NCBI GenBank assembly: GCA_963826145.1
Contig: CAWGVW010000001.1
Span: 744,001-808,000 of the forward strand
DNA: 64,000 nucleotides
Source: JBGPLJ01 sp963826145
GTDB lineage: Bacteria > Pseudomonadota > Gammaproteobacteria > Steroidobacterales > Steroidobacteraceae
Reading direction: 5' to 3'
Part shown: positions 1 to 9,516 of the stretch, in pieces
Layout: each line of letters starts with the position of its first letter
Position numbering within the stretch: position 1 is the first letter of the stretch
Made by a program: the position numbers and the translations under genes
The notes under the pieces: generated by a model
Databases searched by the model: none
What the model saw: only the letters and a program-made list of their open reading frames with translations
What the model was told of the DNA's origin: nothing

Positions 1-2090
1 ACGTGGTCAGTCCTGGTGATCAGCTGCGCGTGCAACTCTATGGCAACCAGAATCGCAGCATTACGCTCGTCGTGGGTCGCGATGGACGCGTGAATTTTCC
101 GCAGCTCGGCCCAATTTCGGTCGGTGGCCAGCGCTTCAGCGCCGTCAAGCAAAGCATCGAATCACAGGTTTCCCGGCAGATGATCGGCGTGCGCGCCGAC
201 GTCGCCGTGGGGGACACGCACGGCATCCGCGTGTTTGTCCTCGGTGAGGTAAAACAGCCTGGTTCATATTCCGTCAGTGGTCTCGCGACCGTGACGAGTG
301 CGCTCTTTGCGAGCGGCGGCATTACCAAAGTTGGATCCCTTCGAAGCGTGCAGTTGAAGCGCGCGGGTACGCTGGTGCGCAAGGTTGACTTGTACGACTT
401 GCTGCTGAATGGTGACACGAGCAGCGACGCGCGGCTCCTGCCAGGCGACGTCATCCTTGTGCCGTCCGTGGGTCCCACGGTGTCGGTCAATGGCGAGGTG
501 CGCCGGCCCGCCATTTATGAGATGAAGGAGGATTCGACGGCTGCGGATGTTCTCTTCCTGGCAGGTGGCCTGTCGCCGCAGGCCGACTCGAAACTGACAC
601 GCATCGAGCGTATCGACGACAGTCGCCGACGTATCGTGATGGACGTGAACCTGACCACGCCGGATGGTCGTGCCACGCGCTTGAAGACTGGTGACTTCAT
701 GCGGGTGCCACAGGTGCGCGACGTCGTCGAGGACTCCGTGTCGATCTCTGGATACGTGGTGCGACCGGGATCCGTAGGGTATCGGACGGGCCTTCGAATC
801 ACCGACGTGCTGACGTCCATCGATGATTTGAATCCAAGCGCCGATCCTCACTACATACTCGTCCGCCGGGAAAACCCGATCAACCGCGCGATCACTTATC
901 GGTCGGTCGACCTCACTCGCGCGCTCGAAACCCGGGGCGGCCCTGCAGACTTGGAACTCGCACCGCGTGACCGACTGTTCGTCTTCGATCGCGAGGGCGG
1001 CCGCGATCGCGCGGTCGCGCCGTTGATCGATGAACTTGAGGCGCAAGCACGCATCGACGCACCCCTCCAGGCGGTGATCATTGGCGGGCGCGTGAAAGCA
1101 CCGGGCCAATATCCTCTTGAGACCAACATGCACGTGAGTGATCTCTTGCGTGCAGGTGGGAGTCTCGAGGACGCCGCTTACGGTGGCGAAGCCGAACTCA
1201 CGCGCTATGAAGTCGTTAATGGCGAGCAGCGTCAAACGGATCTCGTCAAGGTGAACCTGGCGGCAGTCCTCCGCGGTGACGCGACGGCTGACCTGCCGCT
1301 GCAGCCGTATGACTATCTGACAATCAAGGAGACACCGGACTGGCGCGCCCAGGAAAGCATTTCGATCGTCGGCGAGGTGCGCTTCCCCGGCCGGTATCCA
1401 ATACAGCGCGGCGAGACATTGCGAATGGTGCTCGATCGCGCCGGCGGGCTGACAACGCTCGCATTTCCAGAAGGCGCTGTGTTCACCCGCGAGGAGCTGA
1501 AGAAGCGTGAACAGCAGCAGATCGATTCACTCTCCGGAACGACTGAAGCTCGATCTCGCGACGCTGTCCCTGCAGACCGCGCAGACAAACCCGCAGGCAG
1601 CGCAAGCAGTCGCAGCAGGGCAGGTCGCTCCTGGGCGATCTCGGCAAGGCGCATGCCGTTGGCCGGCTCGTGATCGACGTGAGGAAAGTTCTGAACGTGA
1701 GCGCGGGAGCCGTCGGGCGATATCGTCCTCAAGAACGGGGATCAGCTTGCGATTCCGCGCCAGAACCAGGAGGTTTCAGTGCTGGGTGAAGTGCAGAACG
1801 TCACCTCGCATTTGTATCAGCCGGATCTGGATCGCGACGACTACATCGGCAAGAGCGGTGGCGTGACCCAGCGCGCAGATCACAAGCATATCTATGTTGT
1901 CCGGGCGGACGGCAGCGTCGCCGGCTCGCGTGGTGGGTGGTTCCAGCGCACATCGAGCGAGATACGGCCGGGCGATGCGATCGTCGTTCCGCTCGACACG
2001 GAGCGCATGCGGCCAATTCCGTTGTGGACGGCGGTGACGCAGATTCTCTACAACCTGGCGATTGCCGCAGCCGCGGTCAATTCTTTCTGA
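1..2090 (+). CDS. SLBB-domain polysaccharide export protein, 5' truncated and frameshifted
   Basis: Outer-membrane/periplasmic polysaccharide exporter of the Wza/Poly_export family. The reading frame is open from base 3; it starts with VSPGDQLRVQLYG, the usual opening of the Poly_export domain, so the signal peptide and true start lie left of the window. Several SLBB-type beta-grasp repeats follow, recognisable by recurring GEV(K/R)xPGxY phrases (about residues 77, 163, 355 and 453). The frame breaks near 1540, 1618 and 1715. The remainder is recovered in other frames and ends with a hydrophobic helix, TQILYNLAIAAAAVNSF, at 2090. Three indels within 180 bp of a conserved gene suggest assembly error, although a real pseudogene cannot be excluded. 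The Wzz-like gene follows 15 bp later. Confidence 0.85.
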
Positions 2091-2105
2091 TCGGGCGCCT
2101 TAGCA

Positions 2106-3026
2106 ATGAGTGCGAACAACTCATCACCAACTGCCGGGCCGGAGGACGTCGTGCTGTTTGACGGCAAGCTGTTGCTCGCAGTGATTCGGCGGCACTGGGG
2201 CATAGTCTCTGGATTTGTGCTGGTTTTGTCCCTCGCTGCGGTTGGCGCCACCTTCCTGCTTCAGCCGACGTACATGGCCGAAACACTGGTGCTTCCAATG
2301 AGTGGCGACATGGATGGAATTGGTGGTGACGCCGTCCGCAGCCCACTGGGTGGCCTGGCTGCTCTCGCCGGATTGTCGGTCGGGGGTGGATCGAACAAGG
2401 CTGAAGTAATTGCCGAACTGCGGTCTCATGCCTTTACGCAGGAATTTTTGACGGACCTCGGTGTCATGCAGGCCATGTATGCCAAGCAATGGGATGCAAA
2501 AACGGGCACATGGAGGCCGTCTTGGCGGGGTAAGTTTCCGACGATGTGGGACGCAATCAAGCGCTTCGATGCCAATGTCAGGGAAGTCGACGAGGACAAG
2601 CTGACCGGCCTCGTAACAGTCCGAGTCTACTGGAACAAGCCGGAAGTAGCGGCGACTTGGGCAAATGCCTTGATTGAGCGCCTGAACCAACGTGAGCGAA
2701 GACGCGCGATTGCAGAGGGAACTCGGAGTCTTGAGTACCTGAACAGAGAGCTCGATCGCACCAACATTCTTGAAATGCGCCAGCTCCTCTATCGCCTCGT
2801 CGAGCAACAGACGCAGAAAATTACGCTGGCGAACGTCCGCGAACAATTTGCGCTGCGGGTGATCGATCCGGCGAGACCCCCCGACGCGGATGACTTCGCA
2901 TTCCCCAAGCGTCCTCTTTTCGCCGTAGTTGGCGCCGTGCTTGGGGCGATCTTTGGCGTACTTTTTGCCGTGTGGCGCGTTGGTCGATCCTCCGCATCCT
3001 CAAGTGCCGACAAAGCGCGTTCCTAG
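2106..3026 (+). CDS. Wzz/GNVR-family chain-length determinant protein
   Basis: Inner-membrane polysaccharide co-polymerase that would set glycan chain length. Seen: a first transmembrane helix at about residues 33-53 (IVSGFVLVLSLAAVGATFLL), a periplasmic region with charged helices around residues 190-245, and a second transmembrane helix near residues 272-293 preceded by the Pro-rich stretch DPARPPDADDFAFPKRP typical of Wzz proteins. The 306-residue length fits the short Wzz type without a cytoplasmic kinase domain. It sits between the exporter and the initiating transferase, as is normal in Wzx/Wzy-type loci. The ATG at 2106 is the first plausible start after the exporter stop. Confidence 0.9.
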   Translation: MSANNSSPTAGPEDVVLFDGKLLLAVIRRHWGIVSGFVLVLSLAAVGATFLLQPTYMAETLVLPMSGDMDGIGGDAVRSPLGGLAALAGLSVGGGSNKAEVIAELRSHAFTQEFLTDLGVMQAMYAKQWDAKTGTWRPSWRGKFPTMWDAIKRFDANVREVDEDKLTGLVTVRVYWNKPEVAATWANALIERLNQRERRRAIAEGTRSLEYLNRELDRTNILEMRQLLYRLVEQQTQKITLANVREQFALRVIDPARPPDADDFAFPKRPLFAVVGAVLGAIFGVLFAVWRVGRSSASSSADKARS

Positions 3027-3053
3027 ACATCTAGTCAGCTTGTTGCGAGCCGC

Positions 3054-3875
3054 ATGCTGCGCTTAATGCTGATCACAAACGAGCCGGACTTGGCTGTCGC
3101 GGCCAGCCATGCCGGCGTTGACAGGCTATTCGTGGACCTCGAACAGCTTGGTAAGCAAGAGCGTCAGGCGAATCGCAACACATTGATCAGCAATCACGCA
3201 ATCGCAGACGTAGAAAGATTGCGTCGCCTCTGTCCGAACACGCAGCTTCTGGTTCGGACAAATCCAAGCCATCCGACTATCGGTGTTGAGATTGAGGCGG
3301 CCATCGCAGGCGGAGCGGATTTGCTGATGCTGCCAATGTTTCACGACGTGTCGACGCTTGAGTTGTACCTTGATCGAGTGGACGGACGCGTCCCGGTTGT
3401 CCCGCTCGTCGAAACGCCCGGAGCGGCAGCAACAACAAGAGATGTGGCCGGGCTTCGCGGTGTCGGGGAGGTCTATGTCGGCCTCAATGATCTACACGTT
3501 GCGCTGCGACGCAGATTCATGTTTGACATAGTCGCCGATGGAACATTGGATCAGATCGTTGAGCCCATTCGTGCCGCATCGGTGCCCTTTGGATTTGGCG
3601 GTGTCGCGCGGGCGAGCGAAGGTCTCATTCCCGGGGAAATGGTCCTCGCCGAACACTACCGAGTAGGGTCGACTTCGGTAATCCTCTCAAGGACATTTCA
3701 TCGCTTCATGTCGGCATCTGCTCGAGCGCCTGCCATCGACGAGTTTTGCCGGGCCGTGAGCGAATTGCGGGTGCATGAAGAGCGATTGGCGCGTCGATCT
3801 CCAGCAGAGATTGCATTGGACCACGACCTTTTTGTTGATGCCGTGCGCAAAGTGAGCGCGTCGCTACCTTCGTGA
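3054..3875 (+). CDS. HpcH/HpaI-family aldolase/citrate-lyase-like protein
   Basis: TIM-barrel class II aldolase-like protein of 273 residues. Seen: VDRLFVDLEQLG near the N-terminus corresponds to the HpaI FxDxEH strand; VPLVETPGAA (about residue 118) and VGLNDLHVAL (about residue 142) are where the family carries its metal-binding Glu and Asp. Family members cleave or form C-C bonds with pyruvate or oxaloacetate. What it does in a glycan locus is unknown; it may make a keto-acid-derived substituent. Its stop overlaps the next start by 4 bp, so it is probably translationally coupled to the initiating glycosyl-phosphate transferase. Confidence 0.8.
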   Translation: MLRLMLITNEPDLAVAASHAGVDRLFVDLEQLGKQERQANRNTLISNHAIADVERLRRLCPNTQLLVRTNPSHPTIGVEIEAAIAGGADLLMLPMFHDVSTLELYLDRVDGRVPVVPLVETPGAAATTRDVAGLRGVGEVYVGLNDLHVALRRRFMFDIVADGTLDQIVEPIRAASVPFGFGGVARASEGLIPGEMVLAEHYRVGSTSVILSRTFHRFMSASARAPAIDEFCRAVSELRVHEERLARRSPAEIALDHDLFVDAVRKVSASLPS

Positions 3876-4441
3876 AATACGTTTTGACGAAGCGATGTAT
3901 GGATTTGCTGATCGCGACCTGCGGCTTGATTGTGGTTGCCCCAATTCTTTTGATCGCAGGAGCTGCAATTGTCATCGAATCACCGGGCTCGATCATATTT
4001 ACCCAGGTTCGAGTTGGGCTTCGCTGTCGGAATTTCAGACTATACAAGCTGAGGACGATGATTCCGCGCGCGGAGGCGATTGGCCCATATTTCACCGCAG
4101 TCGGTGATAAGCGTATTTTGAAAAGTGGTCACTTGCTGAGGCGCTTCGGGGTCGACGAGCTACCCCAGCTATTCAATGTTATCCATGGAGAAATGAGTCT
4201 AGTCGGTCCCCGTCCGGATGTTCCTTCTCAGCGAGACCAGTATTCGCAAGGGGAATGGGATCAGCGCCACTCCGTGAAGCCGGGAATAACAGGGTTGGCG
4301 CAGGCTACATTGAGGTCGAGTGCTACCCTTGACCAGCGCAAAGCCCTCGATCTTTGCTACGTCAGCAAAGCATCGGTGACACTCGATCTGCGTATTCTGT
4401 GGTTGACTGTGCTGCAGACCATCAAGAAGGGCGGCTATTAG
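3872..4441 (+). CDS. Initiating sugar-1-phosphate transferase (PglC-like monotopic phosphoglycosyl transferase)
   Basis: Transfers a sugar phosphate from a UDP-sugar to undecaprenyl phosphate, starting repeat-unit synthesis on the inner face of the inner membrane. At 189 residues it is the minimal PglC-type catalytic unit without the extra WbaP membrane domain. Seen: one N-terminal re-entrant hydrophobic helix (residues ~10-33), the KLRTM motif, the FGVDELPQL segment carrying the family Asp-Glu dyad, and SLVGPRP. PglC-like enzymes often use UDP-diNAc-bacillosamine, which would fit the aminotransferase/acetyltransferase genes at 24.8-27 kb; the actual substrate is an inference. AsnB-like paralogue 1 follows 3 bp later. 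Confidence 0.92.
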   Translation: MKYVLTKRCMDLLIATCGLIVVAPILLIAGAAIVIESPGSIIFTQVRVGLRCRNFRLYKLRTMIPRAEAIGPYFTAVGDKRILKSGHLLRRFGVDELPQLFNVIHGEMSLVGPRPDVPSQRDQYSQGEWDQRHSVKPGITGLAQATLRSSATLDQRKALDLCYVSKASVTLDLRILWLTVLQTIKKGGY

Positions 4442-4444
4442 GAA

Positions 4445-6253
4445 ATGTGCGGTATCGCCGGATACTACGATCGCCGTCCAGGCCGTGCTGAGAGCGGAGT
4501 GTTGGAGCGCATGGGGCTGTCGCTTCGTCATCGCGGCCCGGATGACGAGGGTTCCGTGGTCTTCCCACGCGCGGGGCTGCACAACAGGCGGCTGTCAATT
4601 ATTGACGTCGCCGGCGGGCACCAACCCTTTCGCTCGGCAGATGGTGAGGTGGCCGTCGTGCAAAATGGTGAAATTTTCAACTTTGTCGAACTCACTCGCG
4701 ACCTAGCGGCAGGTGGCATTCATTGTTGCTCATCGTCTGATACCGAGGTGCTCCTGCACCTCTATATGCGAGACGGAATAGATTTTGTATCAAGGCTGAA
4801 CGGCATGTTTGCGATCGCAATTTACGACCAGCGCATCGACACGCTATTTGTCATCCGCGATCGACTGGGCGTGAAGCCGTTGTATATCGCACAGCACGCT
4901 GACCGGTTCCTATTCGCTTCGGAGATCAAGGCTTTGTTCGCGGCTGGAGTTCCGGCAATTCCAGACGAGGAGTCTCTGCACTACATGTTGACGCTCAACT
5001 ACGTACCTCCGCCGCTCACTGCGTTTCGTGGTGTACGGCACTTGCCTCCCGGCAGTTTCATGCAGGTCGCACCTTGCGGTACTTCAGTTCGGCAGTGGTG
5101 GAGCCTGGCCGAGAGGGCAACACGTTCCGTTACGGACTCGCGGGCCGAACTCGTTGATTTGCTGACCGACTCAGTTCGCATTCGCTTGCGGGCAGACGTT
5201 CCCGTGGGAGCCTTCCTGTCGGGCGGCATCGACTCGAGCACAATCGTCGGACTCACATCGAGGATTCACAACTCTGCAATCAACACCTTTGCCATCGGTT
5301 TTGAGGACCCGACATACGACGAGTCTGCACATGCCGCCCACGCCGCGCGGCGGTTCGGCACTCATCATGTAATGGAGCGAGTGTCGTCCGAAATCCTCGA
5401 GCTTTGGCCCGCCGTCACTTTTTTCAATGATCAACCGCACGGTGACGTGTCGTTCATCCCAACCTATCGGCTGGCTGGTCTCGCGGCGCGTTCGGTGAAG
5501 GTTGTTCTCACAGGCGACGGAGGGGACGAACTCTTCGCCGGCTATACCAAATACGCCGACTTCTTCGCTAGACCGGATGTGGCATCTCTATCCGCGGTCG
5601 AATTCGCCCGTGCGTACGTCGAATCGACAAGCCTATTCACTAGCGATTCAAGAGATCAGTTGTACAGCGATGATTTCAAGAAGCGAATGGTCTCTTTCGA
5701 CGCTGCGAATCTCGTTGCGGCTCAGCTGAGTGGTGTTCAACATTTCGATCGCATCAATCAGGTCCTTTACCTTGATTGCACAATGCTGCTGCCGGGCAAC
5801 AATCTCGTGAAGCCCGATCGCATGGGAATGGCAAACTCGCTTGAAGCCCGGACGCCGTTTCTTGACTATCGCTTAGTTGAGTTCGCGTTTGATCTTCCCG
5901 GCATCGAGAAATTGCGAGGATCCGAGACCAAATGGATCCTCAAGAAAGCAGTGTCCGATCTGATCGGTGGTGAGCTGTTGAACAGGGGAAAGCAGATGTT
6001 CACGGTGCCGGTCGGACAGTGGTTTCGTGAAGCATTTGGTGAGCGGATCCGGCAGTTGCTCCTAAGCAAGCGAACTGCAGCGCGCGGGCTGTTCAAACAG
6101 AGTCAAATTGAAAAGATGGTTGCGGATCACATGCGAGGCACTCGTAATAATACGCGACAGTTGCGCGCGCTAATCGCCCTGGAGTTATGGTTTCGCACCT
6201 TCATTGACCGTCAGTTCACAAGTCCACCAGTTTGGGAAGAGCTGCTGGCCTGA
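4445..6253 (+). CDS. Asparagine-synthase-like glutamine amidotransferase (paralogue 1)
   Basis: Two-domain enzyme of 602 residues. Residues 1-~190 are the class II glutaminase; Cys2 directly follows the initiator Met (MCGIAGYYD), as its nucleophile needs. The C-terminal synthetase domain has the ATP-binding SGGIDSS motif (near residue 258) and a TGDGGDELFAGY motif. In polysaccharide clusters such AsnB homologues (for example WbpS) amidate the carboxylate of uronic-acid-type sugars; that role is inferred here because no genome needs three asparagine synthases in one locus. Paralogues are at 7588-9465 and 13017-14759. Starts 3 bp after the phosphoglycosyl transferase. Confidence 0.93.
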   Translation: MCGIAGYYDRRPGRAESGVLERMGLSLRHRGPDDEGSVVFPRAGLHNRRLSIIDVAGGHQPFRSADGEVAVVQNGEIFNFVELTRDLAAGGIHCCSSSDTEVLLHLYMRDGIDFVSRLNGMFAIAIYDQRIDTLFVIRDRLGVKPLYIAQHADRFLFASEIKALFAAGVPAIPDEESLHYMLTLNYVPPPLTAFRGVRHLPPGSFMQVAPCGTSVRQWWSLAERATRSVTDSRAELVDLLTDSVRIRLRADVPVGAFLSGGIDSSTIVGLTSRIHNSAINTFAIGFEDPTYDESAHAAHAARRFGTHHVMERVSSEILELWPAVTFFNDQPHGDVSFIPTYRLAGLAARSVKVVLTGDGGDELFAGYTKYADFFARPDVASLSAVEFARAYVESTSLFTSDSRDQLYSDDFKKRMVSFDAANLVAAQLSGVQHFDRINQVLYLDCTMLLPGNNLVKPDRMGMANSLEARTPFLDYRLVEFAFDLPGIEKLRGSETKWILKKAVSDLIGGELLNRGKQMFTVPVGQWFREAFGERIRQLLLSKRTAARGLFKQSQIEKMVADHMRGTRNNTRQLRALIALELWFRTFIDRQFTSPPVWEELLA

Positions 6254-6270
6254 ATCGCTGGACCGGAAAA

Positions 6271-7536
6271 ATGGTGCAGGACGCTGTAGTTCACGCTGTT
6301 TCTATTGTTGCTACTGCTGCAATCGCGGGTCTCGCGCTATTCGCTGTAGCCGCCCCGCTGCGTGCGGTGCTGCCCGCCCAGCTTGCGCTTCTACCATTCG
6401 CCGATGTCTACACCGGGGGCATTGCCGTACTCGCGTCGTTGCTTGCATCAAGTCTTGCGACGGTCATGGGCGGCAGTGATCTTCCACTGTCGAGATTTCT
6501 CCTTGGGTTCTGGCTGGCATGGGCGGGCGTGGCGTCAATTTCTTTCTTTGCGAGCCATGCAACGCCCCGTGACCTATTTCAGCTGGCCGAGTTTCTGATG
6601 TATGGAGGCATCGCAATCCTGGTTGCAGCAAAGGTCCAAGATCGGAACAGGCTGATCGATTCATGCCTGCGTGGATGCCGTGTCGGCGCCGCGTTGCTTA
6701 GCGTTGGGTTTGTGATGTTTGGCGCGACAAATACAGACACGCCCGCATTCGGCATTGGGTCAAATGAGGGATCATTTGTGATTGTGGTTATGGGCGTCGT
6801 GCCGGCGCTGGCGACCGTGTGGACGAGACCAGATAGCATTGGTACCACCTTGTTGGTTTTGACCCAGCTTGTCTTGGCATATGCTGCGGTCAGCGCAGCT
6901 GAGTCACGCAGCTCACAAATTGTCATTTTGGCGCTGTTGCTGGTCACCGTTGTCGTGAGGAGTGTTCGCAGGTACAGATGGAAAGGGATTCTGTTCTGGG
7001 TAGGTGCCGTATTGATTTCGTGGGTAACGGCAGTGCCACGCCTGCTAGCCGGTGTCGTGGCCGATTCGGGCACGAATTTCTCGGACCTGGAACGCGTTGG
7101 CTTACTTGTCGCAAGTTGGCGCCTTTTTGCCGAGCGCCCATGGTTCGGCTGGGGGTGGGGGTCGGTCGATAGTCTGATCCCGCAGGTGCCCGAAACTACG
7201 TTGTCGTACCCTCATCCACACAACACCTATGCACATTTCGCAGTCGAACTTGGTCTGCCGGGCTTGCTGCTGATTCTGACCCTATATGCGGCACTCGGTT
7301 TTAAAGGCATCGCGCTAGCTCACCGTCGCGACCCGCGGGCCGGCCTCGCATGGTTGTTGGCGGTGTCTCTAGCCGTTATGTCAATGGTGGACGATATCTT
7401 TTACGGCGCGAGCCGCGGTGTCCCGGCTGCGGCTTTGATTGGTCTCGTCTTTGGAGTGACCGCGGCTTCTGCACCGAGGTTGGTCGGAGCTGCGTCGAGC
7501 GGGCCATCGACTTCTGCATCTTCTCCGGGAGCCTGA
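6271..7536 (+). CDS. O-antigen polymerase/ligase-like integral membrane protein (Wzy/WaaL family)
   Basis: Polytopic inner-membrane protein of about 421 residues with roughly ten hydrophobic segments and the large periplasmic loop usual for Wzy/WaaL proteins. Seen: the loop motif RPWFGWGWGSVDSL followed by YPHPHNTYAHFAVELGLPG, the signature H-N-x(5)-E-x-G pattern of O-antigen ligase/polymerase proteins. In this locus polymerase (Wzy) activity is the likelier role because Wzz- and Wzx-like genes are present. The ATG at 6271, 17 bp after the asnB stop, is preferred to a TTG at 6232 inside the upstream gene. Sequence alone does not separate polymerase from ligase. Confidence 0.85.
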   Translation: MVQDAVVHAVSIVATAAIAGLALFAVAAPLRAVLPAQLALLPFADVYTGGIAVLASLLASSLATVMGGSDLPLSRFLLGFWLAWAGVASISFFASHATPRDLFQLAEFLMYGGIAILVAAKVQDRNRLIDSCLRGCRVGAALLSVGFVMFGATNTDTPAFGIGSNEGSFVIVVMGVVPALATVWTRPDSIGTTLLVLTQLVLAYAAVSAAESRSSQIVILALLLVTVVVRSVRRYRWKGILFWVGAVLISWVTAVPRLLAGVVADSGTNFSDLERVGLLVASWRLFAERPWFGWGWGSVDSLIPQVPETTLSYPHPHNTYAHFAVELGLPGLLLILTLYAALGFKGIALAHRRDPRAGLAWLLAVSLAVMSMVDDIFYGASRGVPAAALIGLVFGVTAASAPRLVGAASSGPSTSASSPGA

Positions 7537-7587
7537 TTGTGATTGATGTCGCACACGCCTCGACGCGTTGTCACGAGGTGACGTGAG

Positions 7588-9465
7588 ATGTGTGGCATCG
7601 CGGGAATATTCCGTACCGATGGAGATCTTGTCGACGAGGCAAGCCGCCGCGCGGTCGACGCAGCAATTGCATCGCTCAATCACCGGGGACCGGACGCTCG
7701 CAATGCTGTCACGCTGGAATGCGCCTATTTTGCGCACGCTCGCCTCAGCATTCTGGACATAGCCGGCGGTGGTCAACCGTTCCTGACCTTCGACGAGGCG
7801 CATTGCATTGCGTACAACGGCGAGTTGTACGACTTCGATGCTCTCCGCGGCGCGCTAATGAAACGCTTCCCATTGCGGTCACGCTCTGATACCGAGGTCC
7901 TCCTGTACGCACTGCGTGACCGTGGGGTGGAGGCCCTGCGTGATATCAATGGCATGTATGCCTTTGCATTCTACGATCGTCGCCTCAAGCGCTTGACACT
8001 TGCCGTTGATCGCTGCGGTATCAAGCCGATGTACTATGCAATACGGACACATTTTGTGGCTTTTGCATCCGAATTGCGCGCCATGCGAGTTCTATTGGCG
8101 CGTCTCGGCGAACGCGAACATGTGGATATCGAGGCCCTGCGATACTACTTGCGCGACGGTTGGGTACCGGCACCCCTCACTCTAATGTTGGGCGTGTCAA
8201 AACTGCTTCCCGGCGAAGCGCTCACAATGAGTCTTCACCACGTAATGGAGCGCTACAGGACGGCTCTTCCCGAACCCTGCGTCGTCGCGCCGAAGGCACA
8301 AGATGATCCGGATATTCGCGTCAAGAATATCGAGGCCCGACTTGAGAGCATCGTTGACAGTCAGCTGATTGCCGATGTGCCAATCGGCCTTTTCCTAAGC
8401 GGCGGAATAGACTCCTCCCTCTTGCTTGCGCTCGCCTCGCGCCGCCATCGCGGAATTCAGACCTTTTCGATTGGCTTTTCCGCCTTGGGTGACGACACGG
8501 CATCGTTCGATGAGTCCGTGTACGCGAGTCGCGTCGCTCAGCATTTCGGATCTCAGCATCATGAGCTGCAGCTGCGGCCACAAGACGTGTTCGACGCCGT
8601 GACAGACATCGTGGACGCGGTCGACGAGCCCATAGCAGATCCCGCCACAATCCCGCTGTATTTTCTCGCTCGATTCGCCGCTCGATCCGTGAAAGTGTGT
8701 TTGACGGGGGATGGCGGGGACGAATTGTTCGGCGGCTACCAACATCATAGATTGAGAGATGCTAAAGCTCGCTTCAATTCAGCGCCAAGCTTCGTCAAAC
8801 GGATTGTGGTTGGCAGTGTTCGGTGCCTCGGAGGATTGAAAAGACTGGGGGTACCAATGTCCAGCCGCCTTGTGGCGGCCGGTGACCTTTTGATCGATCC
8901 AGCGATTTGTCACGGCCCGTTTTCGAACCTTTCGTCGACATTGCTGCCGCAGCAGCTTCAGGCAGCGGCCGCGGCGTCTGCATCCTGGCATGATCCAGAT
9001 GCACTTCTGCAAGAGGAAATTTTCGGCCCGTTGTCCGGGTACATGCTTCCAAAGACCGATCGTGTCACGATGCGATGGAGTGTCGAGTCGCGAGTTCCAT
9101 TTCTTGACGATCGCCTCATCGCGGCGGCTCGCACACTACCGTGGTGCGACAAGGTGCGGGGCTCATCGACGAAGTCTGTCTTGCGGAAAATATTGGCCAG
9201 CGATCTGCCGCGTGAGATTGTCCAGCGCCGTAAGATGGGGTTTCGCGTGCCACTCGACAGATGGTTGCGGGGTGAACTAAGCAATTGGGTGAAGCGCACT
9301 CTCGATGACAGCAGCCCGCTCACGGACCTGATAGGCGCCAATCAGTTACGATTCATTGTCGAAATGCATACCTCAGGCCGACGCAACCTGGGACCGCAAC
9401 TCTGGAGTCTTGCCGTGCTCAGTCGGTGGCTCGCAACTGGTGTTTCGGAACCGGCAACGCAATAG
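7588..9465 (+). CDS. Asparagine-synthase-like glutamine amidotransferase (paralogue 2)
   Basis: 625-residue AsnB family member with N-terminal Cys2 (MCGIAGIF), glutaminase landmarks YNGELYDF and RSRSDTEVLLYA, and the synthetase ATP site SGGIDSS with TGDGGDELFGGY. It is clearly diverged from paralogue 1: it has different spacing and an insertion near residues 385-420. It is therefore probably not a recent duplicate and may amidate a different sugar acid or act at another residue of the repeat unit. Sits between the Wzy-like gene and the flippase on the same strand. Confidence 0.92.
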   Translation: MCGIAGIFRTDGDLVDEASRRAVDAAIASLNHRGPDARNAVTLECAYFAHARLSILDIAGGGQPFLTFDEAHCIAYNGELYDFDALRGALMKRFPLRSRSDTEVLLYALRDRGVEALRDINGMYAFAFYDRRLKRLTLAVDRCGIKPMYYAIRTHFVAFASELRAMRVLLARLGEREHVDIEALRYYLRDGWVPAPLTLMLGVSKLLPGEALTMSLHHVMERYRTALPEPCVVAPKAQDDPDIRVKNIEARLESIVDSQLIADVPIGLFLSGGIDSSLLLALASRRHRGIQTFSIGFSALGDDTASFDESVYASRVAQHFGSQHHELQLRPQDVFDAVTDIVDAVDEPIADPATIPLYFLARFAARSVKVCLTGDGGDELFGGYQHHRLRDAKARFNSAPSFVKRIVVGSVRCLGGLKRLGVPMSSRLVAAGDLLIDPAICHGPFSNLSSTLLPQQLQAAAAASASWHDPDALLQEEIFGPLSGYMLPKTDRVTMRWSVESRVPFLDDRLIAAARTLPWCDKVRGSSTKSVLRKILASDLPREIVQRRKMGFRVPLDRWLRGELSNWVKRTLDDSSPLTDLIGANQLRFIVEMHTSGRRNLGPQLWSLAVLSRWLATGVSEPATQ

Positions 9466-9516
9466 CGCGGCACAAAAAGGCCGCGCGATTGTGACGGAAT
9501 ACCTCTACCGATCACT

